Source of the DNA: Catenaria anguillulae PL171
Taxonomy: Eukaryota; Blastocladiomycota; Blastocladiomycetes; Blastocladiales; Catenariaceae
DNA length: 64,000 bases
Direction: 5' to 3'
Assembly (NCBI GenBank): GCA_002102555.1
Contig: MCFL01000020.1
Span: 186,001 to 250,000, forward strand
Under the pieces are notes generated by a model. The model was not told the origin of the DNA. It saw only the letters and a list, made by a program, of their open reading frames with translations, and searched no databases. Shown here piece after piece: positions 1 to 10,297 of the stretch; within the stretch, counting starts at the first letter, position 1; each line of letters begins with the position of its first letter. The translations under genes and the position numbers were made by a program.

Positions 1-93
1 CTCATCCAAGTCGGACAATTCGGCTTCACTTGCTGCCATCAATCCAAGTCCATCCTCAACACGATCCTTTGCGTCCGTGACTCTGCCGCCATC

Positions 94-2304
94 TCATTGT
101 GCGACATCACCAGCTTGGCCCATTGCATCATCCATGTCCATGTCCTCGTCCTGCCACTCCCAAGCCAAATCTTCGACCCGCTCCGCGACTCCCTCCATGA
201 CCCGACTCAACGGCCTGACCAAACTCTTTTCCAACACGCCACGATCCACCGACCCAACCACCAGCGCATACTTGCGCTCCAACCGATACTCGCGCTTTCC
301 AACCTCGTCCACATCTTGGCCTTCATCCAACCCAGACATCACCACGCCCGCCAACTCAACGACTTTACACCCAAAGGGGGCCGTGCCGCCCGCAACCTTG
401 GCCGCAAGCCTGCGCCGCACCTGGACACTGGCCGACCCGGCAGGCACCTGCCTTACAACCACCAAAGGTGCCGTTGCAAGCTCCACCAACGCCTTGACTG
501 TTGCTTGCGCAGTGGACTTTGCCCCGCATCCTACACGCACAAGCTTTTCGGCCGACACGGGCGCGCCGCGTGCACGCACAATGCATGCGACCAGTCGCGC
601 GCGCACAAGTCCCGCGGCACGTGGATTTTCGGCGGCTGGTGCACGTTGGCGTACAATGAGCGACGTAACAAGTTGTGTGTCTGCGTCTGAGAGGTCTGCC
701 GACGAGAAGGACGAGGAAGAGGAGGCGAGCAATCCGATGGATGCCATGGGTGCGTGGGAAAGCACGCGCGCGGGCATGTCGATGGCGAGCGACCCGTCGG
801 TTGGCGAGTAGCGCAGGTGTGGGTGGAGAGCAGGGGCGAGCAGGGAAAGGATCGTGGGTGGGTAAGTGAACGGGGTGGGGCGAGGTGCCGGGAAGCGGTC
901 CGAGGTTGCGGGGTGGGTGGGTGGTACGGGTGAGGACGATGCGGAGGTGGAGGGAGTCATCATGATGGCTTTGAGCGCTTTGGATGTGGGAGTGAACGAA
1001 GGTTGGTGTGAAGTAGTGGGCTGGAGAGCGATTGTGGGCGAGGATGCAGATGGCTTGACCGAGACTTGTGGTAAAGGCTGGCGAGGAAATGCAGAGAAAT
1101 TGAGCAAGCTTGCTTGTTGAAAGATTGTTAGAAGTAACCGTACCTGATGAGACAACTGTTGAAATGGCGAGGATGTCACTGTCTCAAGCCTTTGCTTCTT
1201 GCTCGATCCATTTACGATCGGCAGCGAGCCAGTGCTCACATGCTCTGAGCCGTCGGCGCCATCGACATTGACGACTGCAATTGGTCGTTTCAGGTCGCGT
1301 GACTCTGATGGTGTCGTAGTACGAGCACTGGATTCCAGCGGGACGCATGTGCTTGTTCGGGTTGGGTTTTGCTGTGACTGGGCGAGTCTGGTTGGTTCTT
1401 CGGTTGGCGATAATGGACCGTGCCAAACGGCGGGCGGCGTCGAGTTGGGGTGATGGTGGTGGTGGTGAGGTGCAGGAGGAGTCGATTGGGGAAAAGCCGC
1501 CAATGATTCGATAGGGGCAGGCGGATGGGAGATGGAATGTGAGGTTGATCGTCCATTACTATGGTTTTCATTGGCTGGATTGGCGTGTTGGGCAGCCGCC
1601 GCGCCATCGTTGTTTGGCACTTGGACCTTGCGCTGCATCAAGTCGTCCATCTGTTGGAGCTTGCGATCGCGATCCGCAAGCTGATTGGTCAGGTCGAGAA
1701 TGCGCATGTGACAGGTGGCAAGCTCCGACGCTGCTTGTGCGAGCCTGTTCGTGAGTTGTGCAACCTCGGCAGAGTGTTGTGTCTTGAGGGTGAGTAAGTC
1801 GACGTGCTGCGACTGCGATTGTGACTGCGACTGCGAAAGTGATTGTGCGGTTGGGTGCTGATCCGTGAAATGGTGTTGGATCGAGCCTGGGACCGCAGAA
1901 ATGAGTCCCATAGACGGTGAAGGTCGTGGGGTTTGGAGCTGTGCGGGCAGGCCCCCGTTGCCGACTGGGAAGGACGCAGCCGACGTGGTAAAGAGCAGGG
2001 ACGGGACCGATGCTGGTGAAGGAGACGAGCTGGAATACGGCATAGTGGATGTCCAGTGGTTGGTCGTGCTCGGCTCTGAGGGCACGGAACCGTGACGGCT
2101 GCTGGTTGAGCTGGATGCTGGCTGTACAGTCGAAGCCGAAGCAGGCGGCACCGTGAGGTGGGATGCGATCACTGCTGGCGATGCAGTTGGCGGGCACATT
2201 GAGCCCAAGTGTTGATTGGATTCGGCGCCGTTGCCGTCAGATACGTTTGACTGACGGCTGGGAAATGACATTGCTGAGACTGCAAATGAATCGGATGCAT
2301 GCAT
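94..2304 (-). CDS. Uncharacterised protein with central coiled coil and disordered flanks
   Basis: I do not recognise this protein. The open frame is 736 aa from an ATG at 2304 to a TGA at 94. The first ~150 residues are Ser/Pro/Thr-rich, followed by an SQ repeat, then a heptad-like stretch of about 65 residues (QLTNRLAQAASELATC... through LMQRKVQ) that should form a coiled coil. A His/Pro-rich linker follows. The C-terminal ~200 residues are Ala/Val/Arg-rich and look folded. A likely intron lies inside the frame: donor GTACGG at 1143, a CTAAC-like branch site, and acceptor CAG ending at 1078 (minus strand). It is 66 nt with no stop, so splicing gives 714 aa and retention 736 aa. The gene is divergent from the tetraspan gene at 2767. 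A cytoplasmic or nuclear scaffold would fit, but no function is shown. Confidence 0.7.
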   Translation of the reverse strand: MHASDSFAVSAMSFPSRQSNVSDGNGAESNQHLGSMCPPTASPAVIASHLTVPPASASTVQPASSSTSSRHGSVPSEPSTTNHWTSTMPYSSSSPSPASVPSLLFTTSAASFPVGNGGLPAQLQTPRPSPSMGLISAVPGSIQHHFTDQHPTAQSLSQSQSQSQSQHVDLLTLKTQHSAEVAQLTNRLAQAASELATCHMRILDLTNQLADRDRKLQQMDDLMQRKVQVPNNDGAAAAQHANPANENHSNGRSTSHSISHPPAPIESLAAFPQSTPPAPHHHHHHPNSTPPAVWHGPLSPTEEPTRLAQSQQNPTRTSTCVPLESSARTTTPSESRDLKRPIAVVNVDGADGSEHVSTGSLPIVNGSSKKQRLETVTSSPFQQLSHQVRLLLTIFQQASLLNFSAFPRQPLPQVSVKPSASSPTIALQPTTSHQPSFTPTSKALKAIMMTPSTSASSSPVPPTHPATSDRFPAPRPTPFTYPPTILSLLAPALHPHLRYSPTDGSLAIDMPARVLSHAPMASIGLLASSSSSFSSADLSDADTQLVTSLIVRQRAPAAENPRAAGLVRARLVACIVRARGAPVSAEKLVRVGCGAKSTAQATVKALVELATAPLVVVRQVPAGSASVQVRRRLAAKVAGGTAPFGCKVVELAGVVMSGLDEGQDVDEVGKREYRLERKYALVVGSVDRGVLEKSLVRPLSRVMEGVAERVEDLAWEWQDEDMDMDDAMGQAGDVAQ

Positions 2305-2766
2305 GTACTTTGCATGATATGCTACATTATACTTAAACTCCGACTTGAAGAGTCAGGTAGGCGATATGACAGTTTTCCACGGCCGCCCTCTGCACATATC
2401 AGGAGTAGTGTCTAAAGACTCAAGGGCAACATTTCACTGCCGAGCAGGAAGGTCAATCCGCCAGCCCGCCATGCCCGCGATGAGGAAACAGAACATTGAG
2501 GCCTGCTTGGCGCGATGGCCTGCTCATCTTCGTCCCTTCAGAGACAACAACGTGTCTCACATTCACATGGTCAACACACACACACAGGCTGCCGTGCCAA
2601 TTCATGCATTGTAGGAAAAAAAACGTTCATCGTAGCGACACTCTCCCATAAACCGCTTGTATAAAAGGGTCGGCACACCCATTGTCCATGTCCATTCAAG
2701 TCCATTCAACTCGCCACTAGTACATGCACATCAGATTCTAATCTCAGCTCCAATACCCTCTCTACA
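2305..2766. other. Divergent intergenic region
   Basis: The 5' region shared by the minus-strand coiled-coil gene and the plus-strand tetraspan gene. It contains a TATA-like element near 2660 and a short CA repeat near 2575. No further gene is supported. Confidence 0.6.
2660..2667 (+). promoter_or_regulatory. TATA box of tetraspan gene A
   Basis: TATAAAAG lies 100-107 bp upstream of the ATG at 2767. Similar elements occur at like distances before several paralogues, which supports it as a core promoter. Confidence 0.55.
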
Positions 2767-3401
2767 ATGACCTCTTCGCAGCCACTCGCGCAAACGCCTC
2801 AGCAATCAGCAAAAAGCTCTGCATGTACATATCCGCCCAAATGTTCCATGTGTTGCCCCAGAAACATCCCTTACTTTCGACGGACACATGTCACACAGGG
2901 ACCAACCGTCGCATGCCACTGGCTACTTCGCTCATTCTGCTGGCCCTCTCGGTCCTTGGTCTCGTCCTTTCCATCCAAGATTTGCGTGACGCAACGAAAT
3001 GGCACCACATCTTGCGCAACGGCCAAGTCAAGGACACTCAACAATCGGTCGATTCCTTTTTCGGGCGATTGGCCGTGCAACTCATCCTCCTGATTGTCGT
3101 GTGCGGCCTGCAATCCTTTTCTTGCATTGCCGGTGTTGTGGCGAGTTGGCGCCTTGGTCGCCTGTGGACACAGAACAGGATCCGGATGTACAAGGCGTAT
3201 TGCTATGTGATGGGCGTGCTGGTGGTTGCTCGTATTGCTCTTGTCGCCGCTCTGATTCACGTTGGCTATCCGTGTGACAGTGCAAGCGGGTATACGATGG
3301 TGGCGGCATTGGCGCAGGCAGTGGGTATGGGGCCAGCGTACATGTTCTTGTGGAAGTTTGAGGGAAAAGTGAGTCGGGAGGACGGTGTGGACAAGCCGTA
3401 A
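2767..3401 (+). CDS. Tetraspan membrane protein, paralogue A
   Basis: Two exons, 2767-2824 and 2899-3401, encode 186 aa. The intron (GTACAT..ACACAG, 74 nt) is phase 1 and splits a Trp codon T|GG just before the first membrane segment. The same split-Trp junction is seen in four of the other five paralogues in this window. The N-terminus is short and Gln/Ser-rich. Four hydrophobic segments follow: LATSLILLALSVLGLVLS, the LILLIVVCGLQSFSCIAGVV region, the YVMGVLVVARIALVAALI region, and a last one around YTMVAALAQAVGMGPAYMF. The tail is charged (WKFEGKVSRED). No known family is recognised; MARVEL- or Sur7-like tetraspans are alternatives. Plasma-membrane or endomembrane location is inferred. A decayed copy of its last membrane segment lies just downstream at 3542. 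Confidence 0.75.
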
Positions 3402-4148
3402 AAAAGATGTGTCAAGGAAGCCGTTTCGGTGCTTGATGTATGTGTCCGCCGAATACATACATTCATAGATCTCTGCAGGATATCGTTTCGCAGTCAAGCA
3501 GTCGCGGTCGAGCTAGCCATCTGGTTTGGTAAATAATACAGTACATGGTTGCCGCAGCAGCTGCCCAAGTCGGGGCGCTGTATCCAATGTGGTTGTGGTA
3601 GGTACGCGAGGGCCCGGGAGTGGGCGAGCTTGCAAACGGGCACGATCCCCGTGTAGTCCTAGTATCGATCGATGGCTGTGCGGTGTCGACGCTGTTGTCA
3701 CTGTGGCAGAGTGTACCTACCATAAAAATGTTCGAATATTTCCAAAATGATCCAGATGATATATGTTGGCGGAATGTCTCAGATCATACTGAGATTATGG
3801 AAACTCAATCGGTGCCATCGCCATACCGAACTACAGGCGCAATCACCTATCCTCAATATGAATCAAGCACAGTCACCCTCAGCAATCGCATCCGATGACA
3901 GCATTTCTGCAGTACACAGTCCATTGGGTACTAATAGCGGCGCCGAAGGAGGGTCTGGATCGGCGGCAGCAGCGGTGCCGGCCCGTCTGTTGGCGCCGCG
4001 GTTCCGCCGCCTTGACAGGTTCGATCGTCAGCTCGTCTCGTGCTTTTGAGTGGTGTGACGGGCAGCAGGGTAACTCACTGTGCTTGATTCGATTCAATGC
4101 TTGTTCAGTGACGCTACATCCACAGTTCATACGCTGCCAGCGGCTGCC
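3402..4148. other. Intergenic region before NMA111
   Basis: It holds the tetraspan relic at 3542-3601 and the 5' region of NMA111. Other open frames here are short, lack family features or begin with GTG. Confidence 0.5.
3542..3601 (+). pseudogene. Relic of a tetraspan C-terminus
   Basis: After a plausible acceptor (TACAG), the frame reads YMVAAAAAQVGALYPMWLW followed by a stop. This matches the last membrane segment of the tetraspan family (for example AAAVYPMWVYW in paralogue C and YTMVAALAQAVGMGP in the adjacent gene A). An in-frame TAA lies just upstream, and no other exons of the family are found between 3402 and 3541. It is most likely a truncated tandem duplicate. An unusual alternative last exon of gene A cannot be excluded. 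Confidence 0.5.
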
Positions 4149-7100
4149 ATGATGCCCATGCCCATGCCGAGCGCGTCACCCACGCAACGGGCACGTCAGC
4201 TGATTGCCGACACGATTGCCCAGTCGGGCACCGAGTGGACCGCTCCGCCCGTTTCGCTCGTAGTGGCCAGCCAAGACCGGGACTTGGACCCAGAAGACTT
4301 TGTCACTGACGACATTACTGATGTGGCAGTCGACTTGCACCCGCCGCCCGACACCCTTGATGCCGAGACAACAGAAACGCAAGACGACGATGATCAAGGA
4401 CATCTTGTCGCCGCTGCTTTTGAGCAAGAACAACAACACCCAGCAGACCAAGACACTCTTCTTCACCCTCCTCCCACTGCAGTCCCCGAACCAGACGATC
4501 CCAAACCCGCGTCTCCGCGCACCCCGTCCTTTCCTCCATCGCCGCTGCTCGCGACCCGTCCGCGCTCGCGTCGCCCTTCGGTCGCAGCCACCTCGCCCTC
4601 GCTCCTGCACCTCCCGCGCACACGCACACAAACATCGGCCTCGTCTTCTGGCGGCCCACTGATTCTGTCATCCGACACGGAAGCCCGTTGGCGGCCCGTC
4701 CTCGAACGCGCCATTCCCGCCATTGCCACATTGCGCGTCAACGTGCCCATCCCCTTTGACACCACCTCGGCCGGGGTTTACTCGGCCACGGGCTTTTTCG
4801 TCGACGCCGATCGCGGCCTGCTGCTCACAAACAAGCATGTGGTGACGGATGGGCCCGCCGTGATTCGCGTCTTGCTTCGGTCGGCCGAAGAGGCACATGC
4901 ACATGTCGTGTACACGGACCCGTTTCATGATTTTGCCATTGTCAAGGTGGATTTGAGTGCAGCTAAGGTGTGGAGGGATACTATGCGGGCGAGCATTCCA
5001 CTGGATCCGTTGGGCGCAAAGGTCGGCGCAGAGGTCAGGGTGCCTGGAAGCGATGATGGCGAGAAGTTGAGTATTCTTGCTGGCACGATTGCCAGGGTGG
5101 ATCGCCCTGCGGCAAACTATGGACGGCGAACGTACTGCGACATCAAGTACGCACACTCGGTTTCACAACCACCTCTCAAGTGTCTCACACACTCTTTGAC
5201 CAACTCCAATCCTTGTGTGCACAGCACTTTTTACATTCAAGCATCAAGTAACACCTCCGGCGGCTCGTCGGGCTCACCCGTCCTCAACGACCTGGGCCGC
5301 GCCATTGCCATCAACGCCGGCGGATCGACAGTGTCGGCCTCGTCGTTTTTCCTGCCCTTGGACCGCATCACATATGCCCTCCACCACGTGCTCGCCCACC
5401 TCTCAACCGACCCTTTGGCCACCTCTCTGCCCATCCCTGTTCCACGCGGCACTTTATTGGTCGAGTTTGTTCAACGCTCATACGACGAAGCCCGGCGTAT
5501 GGGTCTCGACCCAGCACACGAATCCGGGTTTCGTGCTGCCAACCCACACTTGCACGGGTGCCTGGCCGTACGCACCGTGCTGCCTGGTGGCCCCGCCGAC
5601 GGCCTTCTTGTCCCTGGCGACCTACTTGTTTCCGCACACACGGCCGGCGCGGGCCACGTGACTCACTTGGCACATTTTGCAACGCTCGAGCACGTGCTTG
5701 ACACATCGGTCGGCCAACCCATGGACCTGTGCGTGCTTCGTGGTGGCCACCTGCTCGACATTCACATTGGGGCTCCGGGGGTTGCAAACGCTCACGCAAG
5801 CTGCCCCTCGGCCGTCCTCGTGTCGCAAGGCGACGTGTTTCATGCGCTGTCCATGCACCTTGCACGCAGCTACTTGCATCCACCGGGTAGCGTCATGCTG
5901 GCCAAGGGCGGGCATGCGTTCGGGACGGCGGGCATTCCCAATCATGCAGTCATTGTCAAGGTGGCGCATGTGAGGATTCGCGGCTTGGCGGATTTGGTTC
6001 GCGTGTTGCAGCGTGTGCCGCATGGCGCGAGGGTGCCGGTCAGGTATTATGCCTTGGCAAAGAAGGGGGTGGAGTTGGTTAAGGTGGTGGTGGTGGATCG
6101 TGCAAGTGAGCGGCGGGGCGTGTGGGTCAGAGAGGCCAATGGCAATGGGTATGTATGGGAGATGGAAACGGTGGGTGAGGGAGCGGACGAAGAGAGTCCC
6201 GTGATTAGCGAATTGGTGCGGCGCGATAGGGACGCTGGCATTGTGCCCGCAGACGACTTGGAGTGGGAGCAAGAGCTGGCGCGTATTGCGCAAATGTTTC
6301 CCTCGATATCGACCGTGGGTCAAGACTGGCAAGTCCCAGAAATCCACATGTCGTCGACCACGGAACTCGCATCCGACAAGCACAAGGCCATGGATGCAAT
6401 GTCTCGGTCACTTGTGCAGCTCGAGTTTCGGTCCGCGTACGCCATGGACGGCGCGTCCATTGCGTATTCGCTTGGCGTGGCCATTGTCATTGACCACACG
6501 CTTGGACTCGTTGTATCTGACCGGTGGTCGGTTCCGCTCAAGCTCGGCAGCGTGTGCATGCTTGTTGGCAATTCGGTGGCGGTGCCGCTCGAGGTGCTGG
6601 CCATGGATCCTGTGCATACGATTGTGTGGCTGAGGTATGATCCCAAGCAGGCCGAGGTCAAGGGGCTGAGGGGCGTGGATGTCGGAGGCGCGTGGGACAA
6701 GTTGGCGATGGACCTTTCGGGTGGAAACGACAAGCAACTCGTGGAGAATGAGGCAACCGAGGTGGATGAGGTGGACTGCGACGACCACAACCATGCCGGC
6801 GTCCAGGTGGCACGCACGTTAATCAACAAGTCATCGTCCTCGATTTCGTCCACGGCTGCGTCAAGCAACAACTCGCGCATCATTTATCCTTCGGACTCAC
6901 TTACGCTCTATACGCTCGACACGGCCACGGGCCGCGTGCGCGTCTCATCGGGCAGGGCAACGACCACTGGCTATGCGTTCCTCAACGATCCGTATCCGCC
7001 GCAGCACCGCAGCATCAACCTTGGGTCTGTTGTCCAGGCAGGCTTGCTGGCAAGTGCAGGTGTGCTGCACGATGACGACAGCAATGCGGTGGGATTGTGG

Positions 7101-8174
7101 CTCGGGCATGCCCCAAAGGGGTATTACTTGGGGACAAGCTTGGCCGAGGTGGCGCCCATGGTTGCGTATTGGCGACGAGTGTTGACGCAGGACGCAGGCG
7201 ACTCCCTTGGCAAGGCAGATGGATGCTACGAGCAAGGATTTGGCAGCGGCATGGACTGTGACCCGACCACATTCTGTTCACCTACGGCCATGGCGACTCG
7301 ACCCACGTGCCCGCCACCTCCATCCGAGCCGATGCGCACACGCCTGATTGAAGCCGAGCTCGCCGAAACTCCCTACTGGAAGGCTTTGACATGCGGCGTG
7401 CCGCCCGCTTGGATCACTCGCGTCCACAATGCCCGCCACTCATTAGCTGGTGGCGCAGCCGACGCTGCATACTCGATTGTGTCTGTGCGTCGTGTCCAGT
7501 CGCGGTCTGGGGCCGCGGGCAAGCTCAAGGAAATGGACCTGATACTTGCATGTGATGGTCAGATTGTGACAAAAGTGTCAGATTTGATGCGCATCGAGTA
7601 CCCTCAAACACACTCCGAGGATGCAATGCAAGCGGGTGAGGAAGAGGAGGCACAGTTGACGATTATTCGGGACGGTGTTGAGCAAGTCGTTCGCGTTCCC
7701 TGGGCACACTTGTCATGGTCACCTCGCGCACGCGTTGTCATGTGGGCTGGCGTCACTTTGCAAGACCCACACTACCCGCTCGGGTTTCACATGCGCGACC
7801 GCCCGCTCGGCGTGTACACGAGCGTCATGTACACGGGATCGCCTGCACACCGCGACGGGTTGCTTTCGTGCCACTTTATCTTGGCCGTGGACGGCATTGA
7901 AGTGCATTCCATTGACGACTTTTTGCGTGTGATTACGTCTGTGGACGTTGGCGGAGCGGCGCTTGGTGTCAAGGAAGAGCACGATACGGCGATTCCCGTT
8001 GTGGATTTGTCAGAGGGCGGGTGGATGGATGTGAAGCGAGAGGAGTTGGACGAGTCACAGGCAAGGACGGACGTGGTGGTCCGGTTGAGGGTCATGGATG
8101 TGGATGGAATCGAAAAGATGGTGAGCTTGGAAACGCATTATCAGCAGTGGCCCTTGTATATCGTGCAGAATTGA
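4149..8174 (+). CDS. NMA111: Nma111-type nuclear serine protease (HtrA-like, PDZ)
   Basis: HtrA-family serine protease related to yeast Nma111, a nuclear protease linked to apoptosis and lipid homeostasis. I chose the ATG at 4149; the frame opens earlier only with a GTG. One intron, 5147-5224 (78 nt, no stop), is supported because splicing restores the family sequence NTFYIQASSNTSGGSSGSPV. The spliced protein is about 1315 aa, against roughly 1000 in yeast. The excess is largely an N-terminal low-complexity extension of ~190 residues rich in Pro, Ser and Asp. The catalytic triad is visible: His230 in TNKHVV, Asp261 in HDFAIV, Ser348 in SSGSPV. PDZ segments follow, then a second protease-like domain without a triad (around VVSDRWSVPLKLG) and further PDZ-like segments, the double arrangement typical of Nma111. 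Confidence 0.93.
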   Translation: MMPMPMPSASPTQRARQLIADTIAQSGTEWTAPPVSLVVASQDRDLDPEDFVTDDITDVAVDLHPPPDTLDAETTETQDDDDQGHLVAAAFEQEQQHPADQDTLLHPPPTAVPEPDDPKPASPRTPSFPPSPLLATRPRSRRPSVAATSPSLLHLPRTRTQTSASSSGGPLILSSDTEARWRPVLERAIPAIATLRVNVPIPFDTTSAGVYSATGFFVDADRGLLLTNKHVVTDGPAVIRVLLRSAEEAHAHVVYTDPFHDFAIVKVDLSAAKVWRDTMRASIPLDPLGAKVGAEVRVPGSDDGEKLSILAGTIARVDRPAANYGRRTYCDIKYAHSVSQPPLKCLTHSLTNSNPCVHSTFYIQASSNTSGGSSGSPVLNDLGRAIAINAGGSTVSASSFFLPLDRITYALHHVLAHLSTDPLATSLPIPVPRGTLLVEFVQRSYDEARRMGLDPAHESGFRAANPHLHGCLAVRTVLPGGPADGLLVPGDLLVSAHTAGAGHVTHLAHFATLEHVLDTSVGQPMDLCVLRGGHLLDIHIGAPGVANAHASCPSAVLVSQGDVFHALSMHLARSYLHPPGSVMLAKGGHAFGTAGIPNHAVIVKVAHVRIRGLADLVRVLQRVPHGARVPVRYYALAKKGVELVKVVVVDRASERRGVWVREANGNGYVWEMETVGEGADEESPVISELVRRDRDAGIVPADDLEWEQELARIAQMFPSISTVGQDWQVPEIHMSSTTELASDKHKAMDAMSRSLVQLEFRSAYAMDGASIAYSLGVAIVIDHTLGLVVSDRWSVPLKLGSVCMLVGNSVAVPLEVLAMDPVHTIVWLRYDPKQAEVKGLRGVDVGGAWDKLAMDLSGGNDKQLVENEATEVDEVDCDDHNHAGVQVARTLINKSSSSISSTAASSNNSRIIYPSDSLTLYTLDTATGRVRVSSGRATTTGYAFLNDPYPPQHRSINLGSVVQAGLLASAGVLHDDDSNAVGLWLGHAPKGYYLGTSLAEVAPMVAYWRRVLTQDAGDSLGKADGCYEQGFGSGMDCDPTTFCSPTAMATRPTCPPPPSEPMRTRLIEAELAETPYWKALTCGVPPAWITRVHNARHSLAGGAADAAYSIVSVRRVQSRSGAAGKLKEMDLILACDGQIVTKVSDLMRIEYPQTHSEDAMQAGEEEEAQLTIIRDGVEQVVRVPWAHLSWSPRARVVMWAGVTLQDPHYPLGFHMRDRPLGVYTSVMYTGSPAHRDGLLSCHFILAVDGIEVHSIDDFLRVITSVDVGGAALGVKEEHDTAIPVVDLSEGGWMDVKREELDESQARTDVVVRLRVMDVDGIEKMVSLETHYQQWPLYIVQN

Positions 8175-8608
8175 AGCGGTTCATGGTGTACATTCTTTCC
8201 CAGATGGATTCAAGGTTGTTGTTGTTGTGTTGTACATGTTTCTCTCTTGTCGTTGTCCAGGTTGTTACTTTTGTTTTTTTACTATCTCATGCTCATGCTG
8301 TCCGCTACAATGCAAATGTTTATTCCCATACCACACTATCTAACATTGGCTGGCATTGGTAAGTTATTCGCTGTCTCGGTATGGATCAGCGAGCACTATT
8401 GCGGAAAGGCAGATGCACAGCCGAATGGCAACTCGCTGGGTTGGGAAGACTGTCGACATGTATTTCCATAATTCAGCTGAAACTCATGACGGCATGTCGA
8501 TACAATAACCGTGCCCACTGGCTCTCACGCTCCTTCCATCGTCGCCACCGATCACGCCCGTGCGCTTGAGCTTCAACATCGTCACTGCTGTGAGCTGGGC
8601 CACACTGG
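8175..8608. other. Convergent 3' region
   Basis: The 3' flanks of NMA111 (+) and tetraspan gene B (-), which face each other here. T-rich stretches occur near 8217-8285; no gene is seen. Confidence 0.5.
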
Positions 8609-9309
8609 TCACAAGCAAAAGACCCAAGTATCGCCCGTGTTGGCGTAAGAGCCTGGTGCCGCTCCCAGAAGCCGGGTCTTCCACGCGAGCAAGTGAGCGT
8701 ACATCGGAATCCCCGACAGGACAGCCACAACAAGTGCAACAACGTTAAACCATCCGCCACCGACCCACACGGTTAGGAATCCGACAAACAAAAAGCACAC
8801 GGCTGAGCCTGCGCCGCCAAACACCATGTACAGGCCGAAATGATTCCTGATGAGTGCGACGAGGCTAGTCATGCCCACGAAGACTTGAACTGCATAGGCC
8901 CACGTCAAGAAGCGCAACGATTCAACCAATTGGGCGAGAGCATTTTGGTCTGTGCCAGAGGGCAGAGTGCGGAACGTCATAGAAGACATATTCGGGGCAC
9001 GATCCATGTCAATGGGCCATGTGGACAGTGCGCGTGCAGCCGCAATGTGCTGTCGGACTTGAGACGAAAGGAAAATCCCGACGGCTGCAATAACAACGGA
9101 CACGACAGAGAGAGTGAGCACCAAACGACGTGAAGCCCCTGCATAGAAAAAGTGAGACAGTGAGACATGGCATTGCGTGAACGGAGGTGAACTCTATTGA
9201 GCGATCGAATGCACAGATTATTGCATGAGAGGATGACAGCATGGCTGTACGTACATGTTGAGGCGTTGCCTTGCTTCAGCTGCTGAGGGGGATTGATTTC
9301 TTGAGGCAT
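8609..9309 (-). CDS. Tetraspan membrane protein, paralogue B
   Basis: Two exons, 9309-9255 and 9138-8609, give 194 aa. The 116-nt intron (GTACGT..ATGCAG) is phase 1 and splits a Trp codon, giving NASTWASRRL at the start of TM1, as in the paralogues. The N-terminus MPQEINPPQQLKQ is Gln-rich but short. Four hydrophobic segments are visible: LVLTLSVVSVVIAAVGIFLS, the LTWAYAVQVFVGMTSLVALI region, the GAGSAVCFLFVGFLTVWV region and the NVVALVVAVLSGIPMYAHLL region. The last ends in the family's P-[MAL]-[WY] signature. The loop between TM1 and TM2 is long (about 45 residues). A TATA-like GATAAAAGG lies about 90 bp upstream of the ATG. Unknown function. Confidence 0.75.
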
Positions 9310-10297
9310 TGTGTGAGGCAGAGATGAATAGTGCAGTGTTTGATGTGTTGGTGCTGTGTAAAAACTGTGATGCAGTCGCTGAGGTCAGTGATACCCTTTT
9401 ATCTTGCGGAAAGATGCTGCCATCACCTTGCCTTTACTGCAAGCTCGCCTGACTGGAAGCAAGAGTTAGTTTGGCTACCTGGCTTCCCTGTACAACTGAA
9501 ACCAAAAAAAAAAGAAGCAATCTGCATGCTCCATCCAGGTTTGCCCGCGGCAATGGGCATCTAGTCTTGTTCAACAGAAACAACTGCCAGGGAAGTCACT
9601 CCAAAGTCGTAACCACAACGCTTCGAACAACACGCCTCGTGGCCAGCTGCGGCTTTTCAGGTCCACCGCAGATCGAACCTAAAATATTGTGCTCGTCGTT
9701 TCGAAGTTCTCATTTGGTCCTCGAACACGCCCATCCCCCTTCTCACATTCGCTTTGCGAATGGCTCGCCAGCCCAGAGCACACGCACTCGAGCTCGATCC
9801 CTTCGTTCCGGCCGCAGCAAACCTTTTCCAAGGCATGCGCAGAGCGGTTCCCCACATGACCTCTTGTCTTTTCTAGAACATGTCAACAACAACAAGGGCA
9901 GGCAAAATGTACATAAATCATTCGTAACCGAAATGGATCAGTTCGCGATTTGAGTCAAGGCCATTCCATCATCCAATTGTGTCATCATTGTGCACATCAT
10001 ACATATTAATATGGTGCTTCGCCTTGGGCTTCTCTCAATGCGCCCGTGCACCCTCTCAGCCTTCTGCGAATGATTCCAAATGGAAGAGTGCGACGAATCC
10101 GAGGATGCCCGCCAACCATGGCCACCATGCTGGACAATCCTGTCGCGGCCATTCCAGCACGCTGATTATATCAAAGACTCAAAATTGGAGACAGAAGTCG
10201 TCGAGAGCAGTTTCCGTTACAAACAAACAACATACTGTAACAATTCCGATCTGTGCACTTCAGAATCACCGTTTAACCCTCCGCCCGTCGTGCAGAT
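9310..10297. other. Intergenic region, no gene seen
   Basis: 988 bp between two minus-strand genes. It contains the TATA-like element of paralogue B near 9395-9403 and a short A-run near 9507. Open frames are scattered with no family features, and I support none. Confidence 0.5.
9395..9403 (-). promoter_or_regulatory. TATA-like element of tetraspan gene B
   Basis: GATAAAAGG on the minus strand, 86-94 bp before the ATG at 9309. It matches the position and sequence of the element before gene A. Confidence 0.45.

Noticed and set aside
4080-4148. Upstream extension of the NMA111 frame
   Set aside because: It begins with GTG; the first in-frame ATG is at 4149. The same applies to TTG/GTG-initiated extensions at 21418, 34748, 47303 and 57139.
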